From contig OU744723.1 of the NCBI GenBank assembly GCA_916613615.1, positions 65,976,239 through 66,040,238 on the forward strand: DNA of 64,000 bases, written 5' to 3'. Positions 40,701-53,900 of the stretch are shown one piece after another. The stretch's first letter is position 1, and each line of letters starts with the position of its first letter. The notes below the pieces were generated by a model. It had not been told where the DNA came from, did not search any database, and saw only the letters and a program-made list of their open reading frames with translations. The position numbers were made by a program, and so were the translations under genes. This DNA is from Steromphala cineraria. Taxonomy: Eukaryota > Mollusca > Gastropoda > Trochida > Trochidae.

Positions 40701-41938
40701 ATTTGCAATACAAGTTCCTGTATTTTAAGTCTTACTGTATTTTTTCGTGTCGTCTATCGTTAATCTCTTAAGCATAAAACAACTGCACTTGATGAATCAT
40801 ATTATGACCTGTGTTAATCATATTGTTGAAATGAAAACTAGTTACAAACTAACTGTTTTCATAAATCATGTTTTTCCAGTTACAGAAACAATACAAATAT
40901 ATTAACGGTATTATTATGTCCATCCTAATTTGTTTTAATTCTATAGTCTTATGATCCGTAAAAGTCAACATATATTACAAAATCTATTTGTTTTTTGATA
41001 AAACAAACATGTCATGTCACTTTAATACCTAAATACTGATTCATGTATATCAAAACTATCAATGTAAATGTACTATAGGCAAAAACCAACCACAAACCAT
41101 AATGTTTAACAGTTAAGTCTTAAACAAAAAAACAACTGAACTTGATGAATCATATTAAGTTTTCAATAAACGAGGCTTCTGTACTCAAACCAAGAATTTT
41201 GTCGCAATGCAGCAGGCCTTAAACTAGGCAGAAATTGGCCGGAGTTATACATTGCAGTGGAAGTTAGAAGAGACACCAAGAAATGAGTTCCTACTGCAAA
41301 CATATAGCAGGGTAAAATAATCTTTCTTTGATAACAACTTTTCCATATCGTAAAGACCTAGCTTTATCAAAGGCTCCTATTTAGTACACAGTAATGAAGC
41401 AAGACATATGAAAAGGGACGTTGATAATTTGTCAGATATATTGTAATCTCTGACAAGCATAACGTAGCCCAAAGTATTAGTGGAACATACACACCGTTGA
41501 ACTTGAGTTAATAGTATTGTAGTTCATATTCATAACATATAATTCAACATTGAGTCGTTCGACTTCTAATTAAATTGAGAAATCTCCTTGATCATAAGAT
41601 CTCATACAAGATGATAATATTGACACAATTCTATCGCTGTAATTATTGTTAATGAGCACAAGATCAAACATTCTTGTAACCTTATATGTTGATCAATGCC
41701 CAGAGATTATCAACAGATATAATTCAATATCTAAGTTGTCATGTTCGGTTTATTTGGCACAGATCGTTGGAGCCCTAATGAGAAGGTACGGAAATCGATA
41801 TTGTCTTCAAACTACCTCGACAAAAGATCAATCAAAAGGCTAAGAGCAGTCTTAATTGGAAATGTCAAGATCCATGAAATAAATTTTTCATGTTCCACTG
41901 ATGCCGAATTTCAAAATGGAGAAAATGTAGGAGATCAT

Positions 41939-41973
<35 letters not shown>

Positions 41974-44900
41974 CATACATGTCTACAGAAACCGTCATCA
42001 AAATCATCACATCACCATCACAACCTTCCTTATTTTCACCTTAAAGGGGTAGTAGCACGTTTTTTGATAATTTTATAATTGAAAATTTTCACTGATAACT
42101 GTAAGGTAATGTTAAATGTATTATTGTGACAGTGTCAAAAACCTCATTACACAAGCCAATCATTCATAGTCAGAGGACAAAGTATGAAGATTCACATAAA
42201 GGCATTGGCGGCCATTTTGTGTGAACACCTTTAATTCATCTTGTATTAGAAAAAAGAATAGCATGGCTAAACTATACATTATATATTGTAACTAATACTG
42301 CTTCATTTTGTTTAAATACATTGTCTTTCAATTGGAACCATTAATTTTCCTTTTCCTGACATCACCTTATATTCCACTTACAAACGTGCTACTTCCCCTT
42401 TAATAATCTCCTACACTGACCATAAAGCACATGTTTCTGTTATTCAGATTACAATACCATATCATGCTTTATATTATGAAGCCGTTCAGGAACCTAAACA
42501 ATTATAGTCTCAAGTTGGCTTAAGTACTTTTCAGTTTGTTTTCATGTATTGAGTTCAAATAAACATCTTGTGAGAAAATCAATAGCATTAATAATTAGCC
42601 TGACAATAACAACTTTTTATCTGTTCAACTTCAATAAGAAATCTTCTCCTTAGGGTTTTGATTCACAAGTTCAATCATATCATCTTTAAAGGAAACGTCA
42701 AACAAGATGTATGAATATATGAATATTTCAAAGGAATGAAATATCGATGTCTTTTTGCTTAGAAACAGTGACCACTGTGCGTAAACCGATGACCGTAACT
42801 TTAGTTACGATCATCCCAACATGGCGGCAGGCCATACGCTTCGGAAATTTTTCACGCGATATTCTAGTTGTTTAGATACATTCAGATAAATTCAATAATG
42901 CACTTAGATTCAGGTTGATGTGGAGACGAGATTCTAAAAATATTACCTTTTATAAATACACATAAATGCAGATATTCAAGTTTTAAAAATCGGGCATGAT
43001 GACGGTAACTGGAAAATCATAAATGAGCATGATGACGGTAACTGAAAAGGATAGATGACGGTAACTGCATACAGGAAAGTAATAAAATGTGTACTAGCGT
43101 GTAGGAAATAGAAAATATTAACCATAGAAATGGTCACAGAGGGTGGTTGAAGTTGGAGTCACCTGCTGATCATCTGATAACCTGTGTAATGGTTTGTATT
43201 GTAGAGTTTTTTGTATTTTAAAAGCACTAAACAACGTTCTGGACAACGCAATGCAGGTATCTGTGTAAGATATATATCACACTGTTTTCATGTTGTTACC
43301 AGCACTGTATAATATCCTTAATTCAAATGAATTTAATTTAAACATTATGCGGTTTTACTTTCTTATGATGTGTTTCAATTTGATTTTAGAGTTCATTTGA
43401 CGGTGTGGGCTAAGAAGATCTATATCAACAGCCGTTAGCAAAACATTGTCATTTTTTGTTGATTATTAAATCCGAAAATTCATGTTGAATTATTAAGAAA
43501 ACGTAAACAAATTTTTGATAATAATGTTTCAAGTAATTAGGGAAATCCATGGAAGTTCATTGTATCACTAGTATAGATGTTGATATTTGGACGAGTATAA
43601 AGGAAACCAATAAGAACTCCATATCAAGAGTTAAGATGACCCCGACCCAACCGGGGTTGCACTTATTTAAGCCCAGGGCCTAATTACGGGTTTTACCTGT
43701 TTTGATAGAGAAACATGAGCTTAAAAACGAAATATGACTATAATATAAGGATATTTGTATTTTATGAACATATAATTTCAAGGGGCAGTAGCACGATTTT
43801 AGGGGTAATATAAGGTGAAGACCGGAAAACGAAAATAAATGGTTCCAATTGAAAGGCAATGTATTTAACTAAATAATGTCATAATAAAGTATATGATATA
43901 AAGGTCAGCATATGGCCTTTGAGTTTCCCTTTTCTTACACAAAATGAATTAAATGTGTTCACATAAAAATGGCCCAAAGTGAATCTTATAATTTGTTCCC
44001 TGACTATGGATGATTGGTTTGTCTAATGAGAATTTTGACACTATCAACATAATACATTAAACATTAACTTACAATTATCAGTGAACAATTTAAATATGAA
44101 ATTTTCAAAAAACGTTCTACTGTCCCTTTAAGTATCAAAATTTCATCAATTATCAACCGCTGGGAATAGCCGACATTCACAGAACACAATAATTTTGTTT
44201 TAAAAGGCGAAAATACATAGCAAACGATTGAATGAGTGATTTGATCTTACACATTGTTATGTAGAATAGTTTATGATATTAAATAAACTGATGACCTCTT
44301 TAGTGATACTGGAAGGCAAACTCTCGTAATACATAGATTTCATAGTAATAAACATTTTAATGTTTTATTTCAGCCAGTTATCCAAGGGATTTATATGGCA
44401 CGCATTCTGACTTTAAGCTTGCTATGGCCCTTGTGAAATGATATAAATACAGTGAAAACAATTATACGAGTAGTCATTGACAACAATGAGAAGACATGAT
44501 ACTTACAAACGTTGAAATATATATAAGGAAATATATTTGGTATCTATATAAAAGGACGACGCTTATATATGAATGCTTATAACATATGCTTTTGTCTCAG
44601 TATTGAAATCTTCAAAAAATATATCTGGGTTGTTCCTGTGTGCAGTAAAATACATGAGCTGGTTACTAACAGTAAGCTATGCAGTAGTTTGAAACTTAAC
44701 AAAACGTAAGTTAATTGGTTACTATCAGACGAGTATATGAATCATCTAGCTTTTTATTTGTTCCGCTATCCCGGGGTGCAAATGTAATTAGACCCTTTCC
44801 TGTGATTTTAGAGTGCCATTTGAGTGAAGTACATAGGAATGAAATCAGTTAGGTGGCTTCAAATGGGCACCAAGTATAAACAAACTCTTTCTCCTGTAAA

Positions 44901-47900
44901 TATTATAGAAACATATACCATCAACCTTCGTTTTGAATTACTAAAATTTATGTCATTTAACGAGTGTTTTCATAAAAAGTTACACATACTGATCTTGGAA
45001 GTGCTCAGTTACCGTCATCCTAGCTTTGACGAACATTTCAGTTACCGTCATCATCATGTTTCAGTTACCGTCATCAAGCCCATTTTTTCAAACTTGAATA
45101 TCTTCATAAATATGCATTAACAAAGCGAAATATTTTTAGAATCTCTTCTCCACGTCAACCTGCATCTAAACGCATTATTGAATTTATCTGAATGTATCCG
45201 AACAACTAGAATATCGCGTGAAAAGTTCCGAAGCGTATGGCCTGCCGCCATGTTGGGATGATCGTAACTAAAGTTACGGTCATCGGTTTACGCACAGTGG
45301 TGACGTCAAACAGGAGAGGTTCCGTTCTTAACAAGTGCTTCATGACTGGCTGGTAGATATCTGATTTCAAAACCTGGGATTCTTAAGATTAAGAGCACTC
45401 AAGCTATGCTGGGTTTGAGTCTACAAATAGCTGAAAGCAATCAAGAGAATTCAAAACCATTTTTAACCAAAGTTAAAACATAACAATTTTCAGAAGGTGT
45501 TAAGAAGTTAGAAGCTGGAGCTTGAGAAGTTAATGCGAGGAAATTTAGTGTTAACGCTCGAGCACCAAAAACGGAATTGTATAAACGACTCCTCCATCAA
45601 GTGAGACATTCAATCAACGAGCTGAGGAGAAAAAACCAACAACGGAATTATATGAATACTCAAAAATGGGATTCTATCCAGTACTGGCAGTGAGAGACCG
45701 TCAACGGAATTATATAAACGGTCCTTTCTCAAAAAGTGGGAATTCAATAATGGCTGCCAGAGAGAAAATCGATAATGCGCAAGCTGCCACATTGATATCA
45801 GAATCGATGGATCTTAGCAGAGAAGTGATGTCCTCATGTCTGGAGGAAGAACTAACAAGCTTAAGGGTCTTCCATTTTGTCCTTTAACTACTGTTGGACA
45901 TTGATTGCAAGCTTTCCAGAACTAATCTTGTCTCGGGTATCTTAACAAGGGAGCGGATGTGCGTCAGAGATCTATTCTAGGTTGCTATCACTGACCCCGT
46001 CAATGGCTAGAACACGGTAGATGTTATTCTGAACACAATGAAGACGAATCCGTCAACCGCAACTAAGTTAGTGAACACGAACAGTTGTCAGGATGATTGA
46101 GGGTTATTTTGAGAAGCGCCGTGTGAAGGTGATTGAGAAACCTTAAAGTGTAACTAACTTAGTGATGTGGACCTAGAGATGTGAGTGGAATCCTTTTGGA
46201 TCTCTTAATAACGAAACCATGTAGCGAAGCTTTACGTTCATGAATGGCAAAGAACGTGCTAACTGTATTCAGTCAATGAGAGCGGGATGCGAGCAGAATC
46301 AATGAGAATTTCTGAAGGTGATAAAAAAGCCTTGGCCAATCACTTGATCATGATAAAACTTGAATGAATTCTTTGAAGCAAGAGTGAAGATGGGTGCAGA
46401 TAACTAAACTGATTAAAAGAACTCTTTGAAAGGCAACTCTTATTCTGATTATCAAACTTTTTTCGATCAATAAAGAACACAGACCAATTGTACTCGTAAA
46501 ACAACAAAGCCGTTTGGTACCATACCTAACCAATTTGATTGCTGATTTTATCTTTGAATAGGACAACTGCGATGAACAAAATTGATCCCGGACCAAAAAA
46601 ACCGGATCGAACTCTTTTAAGAGAAGTGGAAGATGTAAGGAAGGAATTTCAAAGAAACCTAAGTACCATAGTTCCACTTTTATTTGTTTTATTGACTAAG
46701 CTGGCTGTCAAGACGAAATAAATCTGGGTCGATATGGAAACCATATGGGACTTGTATAACAGGACACTTAAGACAATAGCTTTAAGGACAGCATCGTACA
46801 TAAAAAAACACTAACAGAGAAAACAAGAAATCAATAAAAGTCAACAAAGAAACAATTATGTTTCCTTTTATAGAAACTTGGTTTTTGATGTCAACCAGAA
46901 GAATTCTCTAAATTGATATCGAGAAAAATTGAGGAACCTCACAAACAGTTTTCAGAATGTATAAAATAAGAAAAAAACATCACCTTGCGATAAAATCTCT
47001 TGGAACACTATGAAAATGCATCAGAACAAAGTAAATGTATTTTATTGAATTCAAACTAAGCAATAGGTTCACAAGAGACATTCTGATGTACAGAAATAAC
47101 AATAAAGATCTCAAAATAAACTTGAAAGAAAAGAAAAAAATAGAAGAAAAGAACTTGTTATCGGTTAGCTTGGCGGCTAGCGTAAAAACATGCGACCTAC
47201 TGAACTGCGCACCTTATTTAGATAAGACCTAAATAGATATAGTTTATCATCTTTGACAAGTTTTTTAGAAGTTGGAATGATACTAATGTGGAGGAATATA
47301 TGGATGACAACTTCTTTGTTCATTGTATGCGACGTTTCGACACAGATTATTATGTCGTAACAATGAACAAATAAGTTGTCATCTACATATTCCTCTGCAT
47401 TATTGTTATAGTTTATATTTTGTATTTCTTGGAACTAAGCCGTCACTGCATGAGATATGATTGTCCACTTACCACTCCAGTAGCCACGAGATCCTTGAGA
47501 GCAGCGTAGAAGTTGTCGAAGTCCATGGTCTCCATCAGTTCCTCGGCTACCCGTGTTGGAGACATCTCGATCTGGGCTCGCACCGCCTCCGAGTCCTGGA
47601 TAAACACGAAGGACGTTACATTGCATCAAATCATTTTACACTGATAATGGACATCAACTACCACACCTTTGCGCTACCTCCTGCAATAAACACAGGTGAC
47701 TTTGAATTAAAACATACCGTGATTCATTGGTAAAGAACATCTGACTCAGAAATGTGAACACATAATAGTCAGACATAGCCCCAGAGTCCTGCAGTAGCAT
47801 ATGATAAATTAAAGTTGAAAAAAACTTATGCTAGAGGAAAACCAAAATGTTCATGAGTCCCAGATTACAAAGATAAAAAAACAGAGAGAGTGATGAATGC

Positions 47901-50900
47901 TTCAGAATAAGGAAATAAGACGCATCAATGAGTAATTAGTCCCTTAGGTGAAATTAAATGGAATAGTCAGAGTTATGCTACATGCGAATGGAAACAATGG
48001 TTTCAAACGGGTAGGATAGTTGTAAGTCGCTAAGATGGAACGAACGCAAAAAATAACATAAGTATTAATAAGGGCACTCAAACCCACATATTATAATTGT
48101 TAAGAAGTATATGGAAACCACATATAAAATTCAGACCCGGTTCTACAACATAAGAGAATAATGGCGTCTCAAGGTAGCCTACTTCTATCAATATTTGATA
48201 AATGTTATGTGATATTTTCGGGCTCTCAATGTAGTCACATTTGTGTAAGCCTAACACCATCTCCGTCCATATAGATAAATTTACAATGTCGAACCCGTTT
48301 CGCGTCATTCTGAAACCAGTGAATCGACGCCTGCTGTTTGTATTCTCTTTGTATTATTGAATCTTCAGCTCCGGTAACAACTAAAGTTTGCTTTGTCGGA
48401 TAAAAATGAACATGAATACCTAATTCTAAACAACAGTATTTACACTTTAGTATTTCCAGACAAAATATTGTATACGTATGGACACAATCATCGTGAACAC
48501 ACACACATTTGATTGAACATTGACTATTTCTATAACACTTGTTATCTATGTAAATATTCGTGTCGTTTTTAGGTATTAAATAACATATCTTCAACTTCTA
48601 GGCAATCTCTAAGTTTCTCCTTTATTGAAACTATATTTGCAATTCATACGTATGTTATTGTAAAGTGTGAAAACAATTACTGCGAACATTCAAGCAATCA
48701 GTTGAAGATGTGGGCGTTATATTTGTTCGCAGGAAGATTTTACAACATCATTTTCTTAGATTGAGTTGCGTTGATTGAATGACTGTACGTGCCCCAAGAG
48801 AGCCCTCATAAGAGCCAGAAATATTATTAGCGGGCTTCACGTCTCACGATGCAAGCATGGCCGCTTCCATATGGATTAAGAGCACACTCTGTACTTCTTG
48901 AAACAATATTAACAATGCATCATATCAATATGTTTCTGAATTACTTTTGAGATCATTCAGCCTTTATTTGAAGAGACGGATTCAAGAAGCGTGTTCCTAT
49001 ATTGATGGATTGGAGAGGATATTTTGAAGGATTCAACTGATTGAAATTCGACGATTATTGTCTTAATAATTCACAACACTTGAAATATCGATTATTTCCC
49101 AGTCTTTACGGATTTCAAGATCCGCTCAGTAGTGCATGTATGAGCTTCATCGGGGAATCATGCTTTGGGCTATGATTTGTCGTATTGTAAAGAGGGAATG
49201 TTTTCTGGGGCTTCAGTACCAAGTTAGAATCCAGGACAGATTTAGACAGGAAGCAAGTTTTAGAACACATCGCATCAGTCTTGATAGATTTGCATAATAG
49301 CATTTTGTTAAAACACGCTCATAGGCGCAGTCAGTTGCGCAAGTAAATCATTTTTTGAAAAAATATATCGAGTACGGATGGAACTAAAGCGGACTACGCA
49401 GAGTATAAAAATGAAGTCTTTTCAGCAGTATAAAAAGCAAGCTCAAATGTAACAATGTAACAATTCAAAGATTGATCGGGAAAGGATGACCCTACATAAA
49501 CGTGTAGAAAATAAATATGATAACATTTGGCTTTATCTTCAAAATATTATCGAGTGTAATATGCTCTTCGACAAGGTTATCGGGTAAATCAGCGAATATG
49601 AAATAAAGGTATTGAGATCGGATGACCCTTGACTACGTTCAGAATACAAATAGGGACATATTTTGCATGATTTGTAAAATAGCATCGAGCACCGTCAGCA
49701 ACTATATCAGCGAATTTGAGAAACAAGTATTGAGATAAGATTACCCTTGGCTTCGTTTAGGATAAAAATAGAAACATATCTGGCCATATCTGCAAAATAG
49801 CATCGAATTAGAACTTCGGAACCGTCAGCAAATATATCAGCGAAATGGTAAAAACAGGTATTGAGGAAGGACGGTGCTTGAGGCCTACTCAGTGTAACTA
49901 GTATCAATACGAGCCAGGCAGGCAGCCAGGCAGGCAGGCAGGGAGGCAATATTGATCTCAGAGTTTGCGTGGGAGAGGTTCCGATGACGTCGGGTCTAGT
50001 GATTGACGTCAATCTACATCCGGGCCTCGCGGGTTGTATCGACGATCAATAACCAATGTCTAATTCGACTGCATCAATGGGCGCTAGATCATTCAGAAAC
50101 GGTGTATCACGTCACAGGGAAATAATTATCTTCCCGATTTAGAAAGTTTTCATCGATCTTGGCTTTAGAGTTCCGTTTTTATAATCATTGCGGATAAACT
50201 TGCCATCAGTATTTCCAAGTTTGGTGATTGGAATTACTGGTTAACAATGCGTGAATTTAGCTGGAAACTTTATTTCTGTGCTCTCACGCTCCCGGCTGTT
50301 TTATCAAAGAATTAGATTGAAGCCTTTCTGGCGTTGTGGTCTTTCTGTTCCGTGCAAGGATACGACGGACTAGCTTTGAACTTAAAGTAATCGAATCTTG
50401 ACATGCCTTTCTAATTCTGATAGCCTGAAATAACTCGCTTTTTGAATTTCAATCATTTGTAATTGGCCTGACGAAATTCTTTCGGTTTTATAAAGGGTCC
50501 ATTACACGCATCGTTGCAGCAGAGGATAGAAATAGATGGTGTTTTGATTCTCATTATAAACCGTGATATGATTTTCAATACAATCTCAACGACAATATTA
50601 AACTGCTTGATTAATTTCTAATAAAGATTTGTTTACATATGACTGATATTTAATATTTCGTAATCAAATTTATTAGTTATGAAAATCCTTAATTGTTTTA
50701 ATCGTTCACCTAAATGAATACAATTTTGTTTTAAATATAGCCAAGCATAATGCTCTTAAATATCATTTTTAATCAATTGTAAGTTAACGACAAAACATGA
50801 GAACTGATATAAGAAAATAGCGGTTTGGAGTAAATAATTCAAGAAAACAAATTCAAAGTAAAATGATACCCGGAAGGAAGAAATCGAAATCAGTTATTTA

Positions 50901-53900
50901 TATACTGTAATTTCACTGACGTCGCGTGATGCTAAGGTGATGAGAAAATGATTTTAGCAACAACACTGCTTCAGAGCGTCAGTAAGTCGAACATGCTCCT
51001 GTACACGCTATGTGAATATTCATTCTATTTCTCTGTCGGTCCCTTCGTGTCATTCCGGAAACTAATATTCGCACAATAAACTTTTACTTTGTGCATGTAC
51101 TCTGTATAAGCTCAACTAAAAGCACTTTTAAAGTTTTATAAGATATTAAAAGTAAAAATTAGAAAGTAAAAGATCAGAAAGGTTTTCTTTAACAAAGTCC
51201 TTTATTTGATCTTTGTTGTATTTCATGGCGTTTTGGCATTAGAAAACTTGTTTTTTTGTAATTAATGGCAATGTAAAGTCTCTTTTTCTGGAACCATATT
51301 GATGTAGTTGTTTTCAAAGATATTTTTGTAAAGGTCACCCCTGTATATCAATTGAATATCATTTGACATTTGAATGCAAGATATGGAGAAAACATATTTC
51401 TTAATTATATCTCAAAATGCGCAGGCGTAATGGATTCTTACATAAATGATCTAAGAGAAGAACTATATAAAAGTCTTGAGTCAAGGATAAATGGAAAACC
51501 ACTTTGCCCACAGTAGAAATACATTTATTTGATTGGTTCGATTATGTAACATTTCATTATTGCTGCAATTAAATAAGTTTTTTTATAGATTTTATGATGT
51601 TATTCTAAGTACGTTTCTCTTCATTAGCCCACTGAATTAAAATACACACTGAGAACATGTTGTCCATGTATTCTGTTGCTATGAACGATAAGTTCGGACA
51701 TGTGGCCAGTATATGGTCATTTTCAAACGGGTTAAGAGTTCACAGATTGGCGGGATTTCGGCAATCGAGGTTAACTTACCTGACACTTAACACCTTTGTC
51801 GACTTGAGAACCGCGCAACTTGACGAAAATGATTTGCAAATATAATAAAATAAACCAACTAAAATGACATTTTAAGAAATTGGGGAATCATTGTACCCCG
51901 TGTAAACCATCTAGGTACAACTCACCAATGAATAGTGAGATTAACAATGGGCTAAGAATGCAACCTTGGCGCACTCCTTTTGGGCGATCAAAAAACAGAA
52001 GTGCCCTTCACATAAGCTTGTATGGATAAATATATCGCTTTCACCGCTGAGGTCGAAAGTTTTTTTTACATCTGTCACAGGTTGGCTTAACCAAAATGAA
52101 TTCACTAGGTTAGGATATAAATCACTAGGTTAGGATATAAATCAGACTCACATCAACTGGCTCCATCTCTGTCTCCTCATTGTCCTCGTTAACAAATTCT
52201 TCATGAACACCCTCATCCGGGATATCAACTTTTGTCTCCGTCACCTTCTTGGGTTCCCCCTTCCCGTCTGTCCCTGTCTCGGACACCTGTTTAACATCAG
52301 CCAGCACCTTCCCGGTCTCCGTGTCGGTCACTGCACGGTAAAGGTTAACGTAAAGTCTGTGAAATATTCAAAACGCAAGTATTCTTTTACCAAAAGGAGT
52401 AGGATTTGTTAACTTCCTTCAAACAACTATTTCGGCTAGACGCTTAAGCTCACCTATCTTTCATGACAAAGCTCACAGTGCAAATATTATAAGCTGACAT
52501 ACGGCCAACAACTATTTCTGCTTCTAGGCGCAATGATTGTCTCACAGCTCATTTCAATTCATGCTGCAGAATATGAGGCCCATGTATGAGATGAACCAAG
52601 GGTGACTTTTAGCTAACAAAGATATTTTAAATAAGGTGAGCAATATTCATTGCTATTTCTGACATCCTATATTGTTTATAAACATTGGCAATGACCAACG
52701 GTTTCTACCACTTCTGAAAATCTTTTTAATTACAGACATTAATCAGAAAACTAGCTTTTATTTGGCCTCTGCGAGAATGTCTTCACATCGACCATGGTCG
52801 GACCTTACGTATTGTAGTCTGGGAACAGAGGAGGTGCATGCTGTCTTAGCTTATTACTTACCTTTTTCTTCTGTTTCTTCTGTTTTAACTTCTTTCCCGT
52901 TGATGTTTTCCGTGTGACTAACATGACTCTCGTGCACTGCAACATTCTTTCCTTTCGTCTTCTCACCTGTAGTGCAACAACGTTCTTAATACACACATAT
53001 TTGAATATATTGAATTAAGATGAAATAGTTCCCGTGACAAAGTGCTTATTTATGTCATAGATTTAAACTCGGTTGGTTTGTAGTATTCGTCCGTAATCTC
53101 AAAAAGTTTTAGCACTAAAATGTCCTTGCCTTAGCAATAGATGTCATATAAAATAGGGAAAAACAGGAACGTAAATGAACTGTTAGCGTATCGCGAATAG
53201 AAATATTTATCACGACGCACGACGAAATTCAGAGAAACGACAATTCTTTCGGATTATCTTTCATGTAGCACGTCCTTTCAGAGATACCTAATTTGTTAGA
53301 TACACATGTGCATCGCATCGCCCGATAAATATTACATTAGGCAAGGTACATTGTTAGGTCTACGTACATAGTACGTGTGTACCTAGGTTTGGATGAAGTA
53401 CTTGTAGACCCGCGGGGGGTCGTTGCACAAAACAACTTAACACTAAGGTTAATCTTAGTGCCATCCTTTAACATTGCACTAAGGCTGCCTTAGTGACTTA
53501 GGGTCACCTAAGTGTTTTGTGCAACAGCACCCTGATCAACTCTGTAACTACACTCAAACAAATGGTTGATATACAGCTATCAATACATCGTTTAAGTCAA
53601 AACATATGTCGTGTTACACCGAAACACAGGGTTGTCTAATAGTATTACTAACTTACGTAAGCGTGTATAAATGAACCATAACCGCAGAGGTCGTCTCCAG
53701 TCTTAGCATTGGATTCGTTAGCATGTGTAAATGCACTGTAGCAGAAATGTCAACCACTTATTGTGTTTTATATTCGTCAGATTCTAAGTGCACCACGACT
53801 TCCGGTGTCTCTTGTCTCTACTGAATTCTGACCTTGCGTTAATGGAATCTGTTAGGTACGTAGTAATACCCTCACCAAAGGGAACTCCGTGCGTTGAAGC

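Larger units (their letters stand above)
42773..45299. mobile_element. 2.5-kb element with long terminal inverted repeats (Transib/RAG-like ends)
   Basis: Arms 42773-43067 and 45006-45299 are nearly identical inverted copies. Both ends start CACTGTGCGTAAACCGATGA. GTGAC occurs directly outside both ends (42768-42772 and 45300-45304), a 5-bp target duplication. Transib and RAG-like transposons are known for 5-bp duplications and CAC-starting heptamers. No transposase frame is visible, so it is non-autonomous or deleted. It lies in the intron between exons C and D and contains a nested TTAA-type MITE. Family assignment is inference from the ends alone. Confidence 0.7.

Noticed and set aside
41741..42052. 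103-codon frame with polyhistidine
   Set aside because: The His run is a CAT microsatellite and the frame runs into a MITE; no exon signals.
46348..46721. Frames on both strands including one with a hydrophobic C-terminus
   Set aside because: Open on both strands, inside an intron, with no donor or acceptor support and no recognised domain.
52805..52996. Basic minus-strand frame over exon A
   Set aside because: It is a different frame that fails to continue into exon B, whereas the acidic frame continues exactly.
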